64,000 bases of DNA. It comes from Lentinula raphanica (Eukaryota > Basidiomycota > Agaricomycetes > Agaricales > Omphalotaceae). Under the pieces are notes generated by a model. The model had not been told where the DNA came from. It ran no database searches and saw only the letters and a list, made by a program, of their open reading frames with translations. Positions 44,552-53,945 of the stretch are shown one piece after another; within the stretch, counting starts at the first letter, position 1, and each line of letters begins with the position of its first letter. Location of the stretch: positions 310,001 through 374,000 of the forward strand of contig JANVFP010000042.1 of the NCBI GenBank assembly GCA_027919835.1, given 5' to 3'. Position numbers and translations under genes: made by a program.

Positions 44552-46409
44552 ATCTCTGGCTGATACAAAGCATGCTCTGGACTCTTCCCAATCTACTTCA
44601 AATCCACGTTTTAGACGTGGCTATCTATGGTCTTCTTCTAGTGCATCTTGTAACATCATTCCTCCCAGTATTACATCTACAATGACTGCACCTCCTCTAC
44701 CTTCACCTCCTGAACATCTTTTGAACAATCCTCAAATTCTTGCTACTTTGCACTCTATGGCTAGTCATATCAAAGTTGAAACTCCCTTCAATGTGGATCG
44801 CTTAGAACTCCTCTTGTCCACTCATCCTAATCAGCCCTTTGTTGCTTCTGTCATTCGCTCACTGAGAGAAGGATTCTGGCCCTTCTATGAAGCAGAGTGG
44901 GAAGAGGAATGCAAGCAGAAAGTAGAGAATTATGTCACTGAGGAAGTGGACATTGCTGCACTCAAAGCTCACAGAGATCAGGAGGTAGCTGCTGGGAGGT
45001 GGTCAGAAGCACTACCAGAAGATTTTGTACTATTACCTGGCATGAAAGTTTCCCCTATGTTTGTAGTCTGGCAGAAGGGGAAAGCCAGAGTTGTCATGGA
45101 CCAAACTGCATCAGGTCTCAATGATGGTATTCCTAGAGAGGAGGCCAAAGTCAAATATGATGATATGCACACTTTTGGCCAGGTGCTCAATGATGTTATC
45201 AAAGAGCATCCTAATGAGGAGCTTGTGCTATTCAAGAGTGATGTAGCCAAAGCTTTCCTCAATCTCCCTGCTCATCCTCTCTGGCAACTTTGTCAAGTTG
45301 TATCTGTTGAAGGAAGATTTCATATTGTCAGGAGATTAGTGTTTGGAACTAGAACCTCTCCTCGCTGTTGGTGCTCTGTGTCAGCACTCCTTTGTTGGTT
45401 TGGGACTGAGAAGCTAGGAATCCCCAATCTACATGTCTACATGGATGATTTCTTTGGATGGGACTTCAAGAGGAATCTGATCACATTTCATGGCAAGAAG
45501 TATCCCAAGAGACAAGTACAGCTTCTAGTCTTTTGGGACATGATTGACTGCCCCTATGAAGACAGAAAACAAGACTGGGGAGTCTGGCTCTTAATCATTG
45601 GCTTCTTGACAGATATCATGAAAGGGTCCATCTCTTTGACCCAAGAGTCCATTGATGGACTTGTAGAAGCCATCCACACATTCCTCTCATCTCCTAATCG
45701 TAAAGCTGCGCTCAGAGACTGGCAGCACCTCACAGGTTCTTTGAACTGGTCACTTAATGTTCTTCCATGGGCCAGGCCTGCTCTCACAGAAATGTATCGC
45801 AAAATGAGTGGCAAGACACTTCAATTTCGTCACATCCCTATCAATGGTGAAGTGCATAGAGACCTGACTTGGTTCTCTGACATGCTCAAATCTGCCATTG
45901 GGATAAGATTTGTAGATGCCCAAGCATGGAGTGACAGTGAAGCAGACTTTGTGTGCTGGACTGATGCAAGCAACATAGGTCTCTCCTTTGTCTATGCTAG
46001 CAATGGGTTTTGCTATCAAGTGCATCCAACTCCTGGGAGCCCAATTGTTGATATCTTCTTCAGAGAGCTACTAGCTATTCTATCTGGCCTACATCACATT
46101 GCTTCCAAACCTAGTCCACCCAAGAGAGCTCTATTCTTCTCTGATAGTTTGGACTCTGTTCAAGTGCTGAGCTCTCTTGCAGTCAAAGAATCATCACACA
46201 ACTCCATCCTTCTTGCTATTGCTGGTATAGTTCTCAAGACTGGTATTGACATCAGAGTTCGTCATATTCCTGGCAAGGATAACATCAAGGCAGATCTTCT
46301 ATCTAGGCTTTTACTGGATGACTTCAAGCTCCAGTTTCCCTCCTACCGCGTCCGCACTTTTGAGCCTCCAAGAGAGCTACTGCCGGCGCGATGGAGAGAG
46401 TCCTTTTAG
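44496..46409 (+). CDS. RT/RNase H polyprotein (ORF2) of E4, 637 aa
   Basis: Copies the element RNA into DNA and removes the RNA strand. RT: MDQTASGLNDGI upstream of motif A, then D249 in KSDVAKAFLNLP, the TRTSPRCW segment, and YMDD at 315-318. RNase H: D490 (WTDAS), E524 (FFRELL), D550 (FFSDS), D600 (KADLLSR). No protease, DDE integrase or methyltransferase domain is visible. The ATG at 44496 lies in the end of gag. The frame is open upstream to about 42828, so a longer product cannot be excluded by sequence alone. It ends 19 nt inside ORF3. Confidence 0.9.
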   Translation: MTSSRSVAERVESALQGPKSLADTKHALDSSQSTSNPRFRRGYLWSSSSASCNIIPPSITSTMTAPPLPSPPEHLLNNPQILATLHSMASHIKVETPFNVDRLELLLSTHPNQPFVASVIRSLREGFWPFYEAEWEEECKQKVENYVTEEVDIAALKAHRDQEVAAGRWSEALPEDFVLLPGMKVSPMFVVWQKGKARVVMDQTASGLNDGIPREEAKVKYDDMHTFGQVLNDVIKEHPNEELVLFKSDVAKAFLNLPAHPLWQLCQVVSVEGRFHIVRRLVFGTRTSPRCWCSVSALLCWFGTEKLGIPNLHVYMDDFFGWDFKRNLITFHGKKYPKRQVQLLVFWDMIDCPYEDRKQDWGVWLLIIGFLTDIMKGSISLTQESIDGLVEAIHTFLSSPNRKAALRDWQHLTGSLNWSLNVLPWARPALTEMYRKMSGKTLQFRHIPINGEVHRDLTWFSDMLKSAIGIRFVDAQAWSDSEADFVCWTDASNIGLSFVYASNGFCYQVHPTPGSPIVDIFFRELLAILSGLHHIASKPSPPKRALFFSDSLDSVQVLSSLAVKESSHNSILLAIAGIVLKTGIDIRVRHIPGKDNIKADLLSRLLLDDFKLQFPSYRVRTFEPPRELLPARWRESF

Positions 46410-47398
46410 AGGCCATGGGTGAGCAGAGGAAGAGACAAGGGTGCTCTGCTCACCCTCCTATGGACTTGAACAAGCTAGATGACTTGGTGTTATTCCTTCA
46501 AGCCCATGCCATTGAAAAGTCTACTAAACAGAACTATACTACAGGTGCTAGGGATTACATCCACTTCTGCACCTCACACAAGCTTGATCTGGATCCTACT
46601 CCATCCACACTCTCCAGATACATTGCATACACATCCAGACACATTGCCTCTGGACCCAAATATCTCTCTGGTGCTCGTCACTTTCTTAAACAAATCTACC
46701 CTCACTTTGATGAATCTCGTGCTCATCCTCTGGTTCAAGCTACAATCAGAGGCTCCAAGAAAGTTAGAGCTGATCCAGTCAAGAGGAAGCCTCCTCTTCA
46801 AATATCTCATATCCAACTCTTCTATGACTCTCGTCATCTCTCCTATGATGATCTTCTGTTTGCAACTCTCATGAGCTGTGGCTTCTATGGCTGTCATCGC
46901 ATTGGTGAACTCACTGTTCCTAATCAGCATGATCTGTGTGACTGGCGTAAGGTGATCAAGCGGGCCTCTCTCAAGTTTGAGAATGGCAGAGCTGGTTACC
47001 ACTTGCCTTATCACAAGAGTGATCCCTTTTACCATGGAACAGATATTCTCCAAAGTCATCAAGCAGTGGCTAGTCCTGTGTCTCTCCTCAAGGAATACTG
47101 TACTATCAGGGACAAACTACATGGAGCCAGGCCTGCATTGTTCCTCTGTGAAGATGGAACACTCCCCACTAGATCCTGGTTTGAATCTAGGTTCTTTGCT
47201 TATGTTGGTAGGGAGTTTGGTGGACATTCACTTAGAGCTGGTGGTGCAACCTTTTATGCCAGACTTGGTCTTTCTGAATCTGTGATTATGGCTTTAGGAC
47301 GTTGGTCTTCTACAGCTTGGAAAATATATATCAGAGACAATCCTACAGTAAGGGCAGAACTACAACTAGCTTCACTCAAACAAGCCCAAAGATCTTGA
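46391..47398 (+). CDS. Tyrosine recombinase (ORF3) of E4, 335 aa
   Basis: Integrates the element by site-directed strand exchange in place of a DDE integrase. The N-terminal ~150 residues form the core-binding region; the catalytic domain carries R170 (RIGEL), H279-x-x-R282 (HSLR), W305 (GRWSS) and the nucleophile Y313 (KIYIR). The ATG at 46391 overlaps the last 19 nt of ORF2 and is in the frame of gag. An ORF order of gag, RT-RNase H, recombinase and no methyltransferase fits Ngaro rather than DIRS1 or PAT. Confidence 0.92.
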   Translation: MERVLLEAMGEQRKRQGCSAHPPMDLNKLDDLVLFLQAHAIEKSTKQNYTTGARDYIHFCTSHKLDLDPTPSTLSRYIAYTSRHIASGPKYLSGARHFLKQIYPHFDESRAHPLVQATIRGSKKVRADPVKRKPPLQISHIQLFYDSRHLSYDDLLFATLMSCGFYGCHRIGELTVPNQHDLCDWRKVIKRASLKFENGRAGYHLPYHKSDPFYHGTDILQSHQAVASPVSLLKEYCTIRDKLHGARPALFLCEDGTLPTRSWFESRFFAYVGREFGGHSLRAGGATFYARLGLSESVIMALGRWSSTAWKIYIRDNPTVRAELQLASLKQAQRS

Positions 47399-47517
47399 CA
47401 CTGTATCCCTGTACTATTGTAACACCATCCAATCTGATATACAACCATTTAACTCGCGTCTCATTCACATTTTCTCTCACCACCATCCACCCCTCAACAA
47501 CATCTCATAGCAATCTA

Positions 47518-47610
47518 TAGCCCTCCATGATCCGCTCTGAATGTTATGGGCTTTGGCCCAGTGTTGGCTAACTCTTACTTCCTGTCCCACCTGAGTGCAA
47601 AAGGCAGAGG
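47518..47610 (+). repeat. B1 repeat of E4 (93 bp)
   Basis: From tagccctccatgatcc to ggcagagg, directly followed by A2. The same 93 bp recur as B2 at 48833-48925. It contains a short inverted repeat (tgggc-tttg-gccca). The B1/A2 boundary equals the junction a circular form of the element would have. Confidence 0.88.
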
Positions 47611-48925
47611 TCGACATGAAGGCGGATTCCAAGGGTAGGGAGCCTTTCTGCAGGCCTCTGCAAACAACAGATCATCTCCCAGCAATTATAGTGCACTATT
47701 CATCACAATAGGTATGTACATGAAGGTCTTCACCTTCATCATACCTAATGTGTACATGAATACACTTAATTGCTGGCTACCCTCAAGAGCTCTTGCCACT
47801 ATACTGTGCACGCATACAGAGCTCTATTGCCCCTACAAGTTGTCCACTATGACCTAGTGATGATACCCAGTCTGTGTGGAGTTATGCACACTTTTTCACC
47901 AAAGTGCTCAGAATCTTCTGATAGAGCTTTTGATTTACATTTCGCTCTACACCATGCAGTTCTGGATGGATCCCTTAGGTGTCTTAAGTGAAAATGTGCG
48001 GCTCCATGTCCTCTTCGGGATGAGAACAAATTTGAAGGCATTTGGTTCACTGGCTCTCCCGCAATCGTCATTTCGAGTTGCACACTCAAAACACAAAAAG
48101 CGGACTTGAGTGTTATTTCACTCCCAGAGTCTCTAGATCACTCTGGACCATGTCTAGACACATCACATGGGTCTCTGGATATATTTCGGACATTTCCAGC
48201 GCTTATGGGGCGCTTGGATCATCAGCTGATAGCTGCACATGGTCCCATCTTCACATGCATCAGGCATATCATGATGGGTGTGATCTGGTCCTGATGGTGG
48301 CTGTTACAGGTGCCAGAGGTCTGAGCAGAGGCCTGTAAAAGCGAGTTTCATCATCAGTTTTTGATCTCCCATTCTTCCTTTCCTTCCCCTACCATCTCTG
48401 ACCTGGGTGAGGCTGCCTGCATGTTCCCTTGCTCTATTTGAGCTCTGATTTCACTGTCCAGCACATTCCTCCATCTGTACAGACTATAGGCCTTCCAGAG
48501 GTGTCTCAGATACAGGAATCTGGTATGAAATTTCGCATTTTTCACCATCAAGACACTGAACAGACATCAAAGCACATCCAGACAGATCTAAGGTGATCAG
48601 ACACTCTAGGAGTTGATTCCTTTGTTAGATCTTGGGTTTTTGGTGTCTCAGTGCGCTCTGATCATGTCTGATAAGCCTCTACATTGTACTAACCCTTATC
48701 TACATAGATCTAACCTTGATCTGCCTGTTTTTCCTTCACCCTCCCTCCTCTCCCTTCTATCATGTATGTTCTCACTGTTTGTATATATGTAGTGGTATGT
48801 AGCTACATCCTTACCTATCCTGTACCATTATGTAGCCCTCCATGATCCGCTCTGAATGTTATGGGCTTTGGCCCAGTGTTGGCTAACTCTTACTTCCTGT
48901 CCCACCTGAGTGCAAAAGGCAGAGG
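47611..48925 (+). repeat. A2-spacer-B2 end of E4 (1315 bp)
   Basis: A2 47611-48738, a 94-bp spacer with no counterpart elsewhere in the element (48739-48832), and B2. This block as a free unit is the solo form found at 4885-6119 and 17696-18984. No gene; the spacer could contain 3' processing signals, but I recognise none. Confidence 0.88.
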
Positions 48926-49612
48926 CATCTCTGACCTGGGTGAGGCTGCCTGCATGTCCCCTTGCTCTATTTGAGCCCTGATTTCACTATCCAGCACATT
49001 CCTCCATCTGTACAGACTATAGGCCTTCTAGAGGTGTCTCAGATACAGGAATCTGGTATGAAATTTCGCATTTTTCACCATCAAGACACTGAACAGATAC
49101 CAAAGCACATCCAGACAGATCTAAGGTGATCAGACACTGTAGAAGTTGATTCCTTTGTTAGATCTTGGGTTTTTGGTGTCTCAGTGCGCTCTGATCATGT
49201 CTGATAAGCCTCTACATTGTACTGACTCTTATCTACATAGATCTAACCTTGATCTACCTGTTTTTCCTTCACCCTCCCTCCTCTCCCTCATATCATGTAT
49301 GTTCTCATTGTTTGTATATATGTAGTGGTATGTAGCTACATCCTTACCTATCCTGTACCATTATGTAGCCCTCCATGATCCGCTCTGAATGTTATGGGCT
49401 TTGGCCCAGTGTTGGCTAACTTTAACTTCCTGTCCCACCTGAGTGCAAAAGGCAGAGGCTGATATAATCTTTAGCACCTGTAGTATAGTTCTGTTTGGTA
49501 GACTTCTCAATGGCATGGGCTTGAAGGAATAACACCAAGTCATCTAACTTGTTCAAGTCCATAGGAGGGTGAGCAGAGCGGCCTTGTCTCTTCCTCTGCT
49601 CACCCATGGCCT

Positions 49613-51526
49613 CTAAAAGGACTCTCTCCATCGCGCCGGCAGTAGCTCTCTTGGAGGCTCAAAAGTGCGGACGCGGTAGGAGGGGAACTGGAGCTTGAAG
49701 TCATCCAGTAGGAGTCTAGATAGAAGGTCTGCCTTGATGTTGTCCTTGCCAGGAATATGACAAACTCTGATGTCAATACCAGTCTTGAGAACTATACCAG
49801 CAGTAGCTAAGAGGATGGAGTTGTGTGATGATTCTTTGACTGCAAGAGAGCTGAGCACTTGAACTGAGTCCAGGCTATCTGAGAAGAACAGTGCTCTTTT
49901 GGGTGGACTAGGTTTGGATGCAATATGATGGAGTCCTGATAGAATAGCCAGCAGCTCCCTGAAGAAGATGTCCACTATTGGGCTGCCAGGAGCTGGATGC
50001 ACTTGATAGCAAAACCCATTGCTGGCATAAACAAAGGACAGTCCTATATTGCTAGCATCAGTCCAGCACACAAAGTCTGCTTCACTGTCACTCCATGCTT
50101 GGGCATCTACAAATCGTATCCCAATGGCAGATTTGAGCATATCAGAGAACCAGGTCAGGTCTCTATGCACTTCACCATTGATAGGGATGTGACGAAATTG
50201 AAGTGTTTTGCCACTCATTTTGCGATACATTTCTGTGAGAGCAGGCCTAGCCCATGGAAGAACATTGAGTGACCAGTTCAAAGAACCTGTGAGGTGCTGC
50301 CAGTCTCTGAGTGCAGCTTTGCGATTGGGAGATGAGAGGAATGTGTGGATGGCTTCCACAAGTCCATCTATGGATTCCTGAGTCAAAGAGATGGAGCCTT
50401 TCATGATATCTGTCAAGAAGCCAATGATTAACAGCCAGACTCCCCAGTCTTGTTTTCTGTCTTCATAGGGGCAGTCAATCATGTCCCAAAAGACTAGAAG
50501 CTGTACTTGTCTCTTGGGATACTTCTTGCCATGAAAGGTGATGAGATTCCTCTTGAAGTCCCATCCAAAGAAATCATCCATGTAGACATGTAGATTAGGG
50601 ATGCCTAGCTTCTCAGTCCCAAACCAACAGAGAAGTGCAGATACAGAGCACCAACAGCGAGGAGAGGTTCTAGTTCCAAAGACCAGTCTTCTGACAATAT
50701 GAAATCTGCCTTCAACAGATACAACTTGGCACAGTTGCCAGAGAGGATGAGCAGGGAGATTGAGGAAAGCTTTAGCTACATCACTCTTGAACAGAACAAG
50801 CTCCTCATTAGGATGCTCTTTGATAACATCATTGAGCACCTGGCCAAAAGTGTGCATGTCATCATATTTGACTTTGGCCTCATCCCTAGGTATACCATCA
50901 TTGAGACCTGATGCAGTTTGGTCCATGACAATTCTGGCTTTCCCCTTCTGCCAGACTACAAACATAGGGGACACCTTCATGCCAGGTAAGAGTACAAAGT
51001 CTTCTGGTAGTGCTTCTGACCACCTCCCAGCAGCTACCTCCTGATCTCTGTGAGCTTTGAGTGCAGCAATGTCCATTTCTTCAGTGACATAATTCTCTAC
51101 TTTCTGCTTGCATTCCTCTTCCCACTCTGCTTCATAGAAAGGCCAGAATCCTTCTCTCAGAGAGCGGATTACAGAAGCAACAAAGGGTTGATTGGGATGA
51201 GTGGATAAGAGGAGTTCCAAGCGATCCACATTGAAAGGAGTCTCAACTTTGATATAACTAGACATAGAGTGCAAAGTAGCAAGAATTTGAGGATTGTTCA
51301 AGAGATGTTCAGGAGGTGAAGGCAGAGGAGGTGCAGTCATAGTAGATGTGATACTGGGAGGAATGATATTACAAGAGGAACTAGAAGAAGACCAAAGATA
51401 ACCACGTCTAAAACGTGGGTTTGAAGCAGATTGGGTAGAGTCCAAAGCATGCTTTGTACCAGCCAGAGATTTAGGCCCTTGAAGAGCGCTTTCTACTCTC
51501 TCTGCGACGCTTCTGGAGCTGGTCAT
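49613..51526 (-). CDS. RT/RNase H polyprotein (ORF2) of element D, 637 aa
   Basis: Intact 1914-nt frame with all RT and RNase H motifs in the same positions as E4. Small differences include VEEMDIAAL for VEEVDIAAL, LLATAGIVL for LLAIAGIVL and VCHIPGKD for VRHIPGKD. It overlaps the gag end (51471 onward) and the ORF3 start (49631). Although the frame is intact, D has lost continuity of gag and recombinase to nested insertions, so expression is doubtful. Confidence 0.85.
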   Translation of the reverse strand: MTSSRSVAERVESALQGPKSLAGTKHALDSTQSASNPRFRRGYLWSSSSSSCNIIPPSITSTMTAPPLPSPPEHLLNNPQILATLHSMSSYIKVETPFNVDRLELLLSTHPNQPFVASVIRSLREGFWPFYEAEWEEECKQKVENYVTEEMDIAALKAHRDQEVAAGRWSEALPEDFVLLPGMKVSPMFVVWQKGKARIVMDQTASGLNDGIPRDEAKVKYDDMHTFGQVLNDVIKEHPNEELVLFKSDVAKAFLNLPAHPLWQLCQVVSVEGRFHIVRRLVFGTRTSPRCWCSVSALLCWFGTEKLGIPNLHVYMDDFFGWDFKRNLITFHGKKYPKRQVQLLVFWDMIDCPYEDRKQDWGVWLLIIGFLTDIMKGSISLTQESIDGLVEAIHTFLSSPNRKAALRDWQHLTGSLNWSLNVLPWARPALTEMYRKMSGKTLQFRHIPINGEVHRDLTWFSDMLKSAIGIRFVDAQAWSDSEADFVCWTDASNIGLSFVYASNGFCYQVHPAPGSPIVDIFFRELLAILSGLHHIASKPSPPKRALFFSDSLDSVQVLSSLAVKESSHNSILLATAGIVLKTGIDIRVCHIPGKDNIKADLLSRLLLDDFKLQFPSYRVRTFEPPRELLPARWRESF

Positions 51527-51688
51527 AGCAGGACTGGTTGTCAATGGCTCTGTGCTGTTCCCCACACTCACTGCAGTAGCCATGCTTCCTGTTATTAGGA
51601 CAGGGCTCTGAACACCTCTTCTCATTCCAAAGGATGCAAGGTGTGTCACGACGCTTTGAACTGGAAGAGGAAGATGATGAACTACTAC
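51471..51688 (-). pseudogene. Gag ORF1 C-terminus of element D, cut by F
   Basis: Retains the Cys/His cluster and basic tail of gag. The frame is cut at the serine run by the head of element F (tactac/tcgacatg); sister copies continue with cagaagg. The N-terminal gag of D should appear to the right of F outside this window. Confidence 0.85.
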
Positions 51689-52816
51689 TCGACATGAAGG
51701 CGGATTCCAAGGGTAGGGAGCCTTTCTGCAGGCCTCTGCAAACAACAGATCATCTCCCAGCAATTATAGTGCACTATTCATCACAACAGGTATGTACATG
51801 AAGGTCTTCACCTTCATCATACCTAATGTGTACATGAATACACTTAATTGCTGGCTACCCTCAAGAGCTCTTGCCACTATACTGTGCACGCATACAGAGC
51901 TCTATTGCCCCTACAAGTTGTCCACTATGACCTAGTGATGATACCCAGTCTGTGTGGAGTTATGCACACTTTTTCACCAAAGTGCTCAGAATCTTCTGAT
52001 AGAGCTTTTGATTTACATTTCGCTCTACACCATGCAGTTCTGGATGGATCCCTTAGGTGTCTTAAGTGAAAATGTGCGGCTCCATGTCCTCTTCGGGATG
52101 AGAACAAATTTGAAGGCATTTGGTTCACTGGTTCTCCCGCAATCGTCATTTCGAGTTGCACACTCAAAACACAAAAAGCGGACTTGAGTGTTATTTCACT
52201 CCCAGAGTCTCTAGATCACTCTGGACCATGTCTAGACACATCACATGGGTCTCTGGATATATTTCGGACATTTCCAGCGCTTATGGGGCGCTTGGATCAT
52301 CAGCTGATAGCTGCACATGGTCCCATCTTCACATGCATCAGGCATATCATGATGGGGTTGATCTGGTCCTGATGGTGGCTGTTACAGGTGCCAGAGGTCT
52401 GAGCAGAGGCCTGTAAAAGCGAGTTTCATCATCAGTTTTTGATCTCCCATTCTTCCTTTCCTTCCCCCACCATCTTTGACCTGGGTGAGGCTGCCTGCAT
52501 GTCCCCTTGCTCTATTTGAGCTCTGATTTCACTATCCAGCACATTCCTCCATCTGTACAGACTATAGGCCTTCCAGAGGTGTCTCAGATACAGGAATCTG
52601 GTATGAAATTTCGCATTTTTCACCATCAAGACACTGAACAGACATCAAAGCACATCCAGACAGATCTAAGGTGATCAGACACTCTAGGAGTTGATTCCTT
52701 TGTTAGATCTTGGGTTTTTGGTGTCTCAGTGCGCTCTGATCATGTCTGATAAGCCTCTACATTGTACTAACCCTTATCTACATAGATCTAACCTTGATCT
52801 GCCTGTTTTTTCTTCA
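51689..52816 (+). repeat. A1 repeat of element F (1128 bp)
   Basis: Type I A repeat of canonical length from the head at 51689. It differs from A1 of E4 at few sites (acaacagg for acaatagg; tttttcttca for tttttccttca at the inner boundary). No gene. Confidence 0.85.
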
Positions 52817-53666
52817 TTCTCCTGCTCTCCCTGAGCACCATCTTCATCTCAACACTCTGTATGGCTCCCCATCGCTCTGAATCACCAGATCCTCTTGCTA
52901 TCCATGCTGCTACACCCTCCATGTCCAAATCTAGCCAGATCCATGCTGATCAGGCCTCATCTAAGCCCTTCAGACACCTTGATCTTGCTCAAACTCTCCC
53001 CAAGTCCTTATCCACCAAGATCAGAGCAGATCAGAGTGCTTCTGAGGCCTCTAACTCCCTCAATCCTGCACAAACTCGCCTCAAACCCTTATCTGATCAG
53101 ATCAGGCCAGATCAGGCCAGATCAAAGTTGCTCCCTTCTTCTCAAAAGTCCTCTAGCATGTCCTCTCACTCTCAGATCCCCTCTAGCTCGCTTCCTGGGC
53201 GCTCCATGGGCGCTTCTAGCTCCTCTAAACAGGGTAGAGCTCATGTCCACTTCAGGTCTGTGTCTCCTCATCCCTCTGATGTTCCATCTTCCTCTGCTGC
53301 TCCCCACTTGTCACCTCCTCCCTCCCTTGCTGCCAGGCTCTCTGATGACCCTGAGCAAGCTCTGGAGTTTCAGGCAGTCAGTGAACAAGCCAGGACTTTG
53401 CAGGAAGTTATTGAACAGTTCAGAAATGAGGAGATCAATGCTATGGAAGCCTTTAGGGCTATTAGAGATATATCATCCAATGATCCTGTTGTTATCCCAA
53501 GACTATGTGTCTCAGATCATGGATATTCAGAGAGAGACCAATCAGTTTAAGAGAGACAAACTCAAGGGAAGGATGCGACTTTCAGCTGATCAGGAATGCT
53601 GTCATTTAGATAGGACAAGACCTGAAATCCCCTATCTAACATGCTGAAAATCCCCGGGAATTCCCC

Positions 53667-53945
53667 AATGGGATGTCCCATTCAGCTGGGATGTCCCAGG
53701 TGGGATGTCCCTATGGCCTGGGAGGTCCCATGTAGGATGTTCTCTATGACTTGGGATGTCCCATGTGGGATGTCCTTATAGCCTGGGCTGTCCCAGGTAA
53801 GATGTTGCTATGGCCTGGGATGTCCCATGTGGGATGTCCCTATGGATGTGGGATGTCCCATGTGGGATATCCCTATGGCCTGGGATGTCTTGTTCCTCAT
53901 GTCTGGGACATCCCCTCACTTGGTATGTCTCTTTAGCTGGCATAT
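53667..53945. repeat. Minisatellite in left arm of foldback element
   Basis: Irregular tandem units of about 30-37 bp built on the motif gggatgtccca plus tatggcctgggatgtccc. Seven or eight degenerate units are visible. No gene. Confidence 0.75.

Larger units (their letters stand above)
41622..48925 (+). mobile_element. Complete Ngaro-like retrotransposon E4 (reference copy)
   Basis: A 7304-bp element with all parts: A1 41622-42749, ORF1, ORF2, ORF3, B1 47518-47610, A2 47611-48738, spacer 48739-48832, B2 48833-48925. A1 and A2 have the same length and share private variants (acaataggtatg, gggtgtgatctgg, cccctacc, gttccctt, taaccctt); B1 and B2 share cttacttcctg. I saw no difference between them. 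All three ORFs are intact. The combination suggests a recent insertion and possibly an autonomous copy. It lies in A2 of E0 with no target duplication. Confidence 0.92.
40840..49271 (+). repeat. A2 repeat of E0, split by element E4
   Basis: Parts 40840-41621 and 48926-49271 total exactly 1128 bp. E4 entered at ccccac/catctc. B1 precedes it directly (40747-40839), and the spacer plus B2 follow to 49458. No gene of E0 lies here. Confidence 0.88.
22839..49458 (+). mobile_element. Ngaro-like element E0, complete but carrying three nested elements
   Basis: E0 comprises 22839-23492, 28958-30535, 37091-41621 and 48926-49458, totalling 7296 bp, close to the 7304 bp of E4. Joined, the pieces give A1 (exactly 1128 bp), gag (exactly 1758 nt), ORF2, ORF3, B1 (40747-40839), A2 (exactly 1128 bp), spacer and B2. 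All three nested insertions are precise. A1 and A2 differ at many sites (for example acaacagg/acaccagg), so E0 is older than the E4 inside it. Confidence 0.9.
22004..49631 (-). pseudogene. Tyrosine recombinase ORF3 of element D, interrupted by E0
   Basis: Coding parts are 22004-22838 (C-terminal, with all catalytic motifs) and 49459-49631 (N-terminal 57 codons, ATG at 49629-49631). Together they make exactly 1008 nt, so the frame was intact before E0 inserted. It is now separated by 26.6 kb of repeats and cannot be expressed as one protein. Confidence 0.85.
21792..51688 (-). mobile_element. Ngaro-like element D, split by the 26.6-kb E0 block
   Basis: D comprises 21792-22838 and 49459-51688. 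The two parts meet within ORF3 (gtgcagaac/ctgatataatc), and joining them restores a 1008-nt recombinase frame. B1 is at 21792-21884, next to the head of C. On the right D is cut in gag by element F at 51689; its N-terminal gag and A1 must lie beyond the window. Confidence 0.88.

Noticed and set aside
41622..48925. LTR retrotransposon of the Ty3/gypsy type
   Set aside because: There is no DDE integrase, no 5-bp target duplication and no matching full terminal repeats: the left end lacks spacer and B, and the right end has B1-A2-B2. A tyrosine recombinase is present instead.
41622..48925. Classic DIRS1-type element with inverted terminal repeats
   Set aside because: The terminal repeats are direct and split, and no methyltransferase domain follows RNase H.
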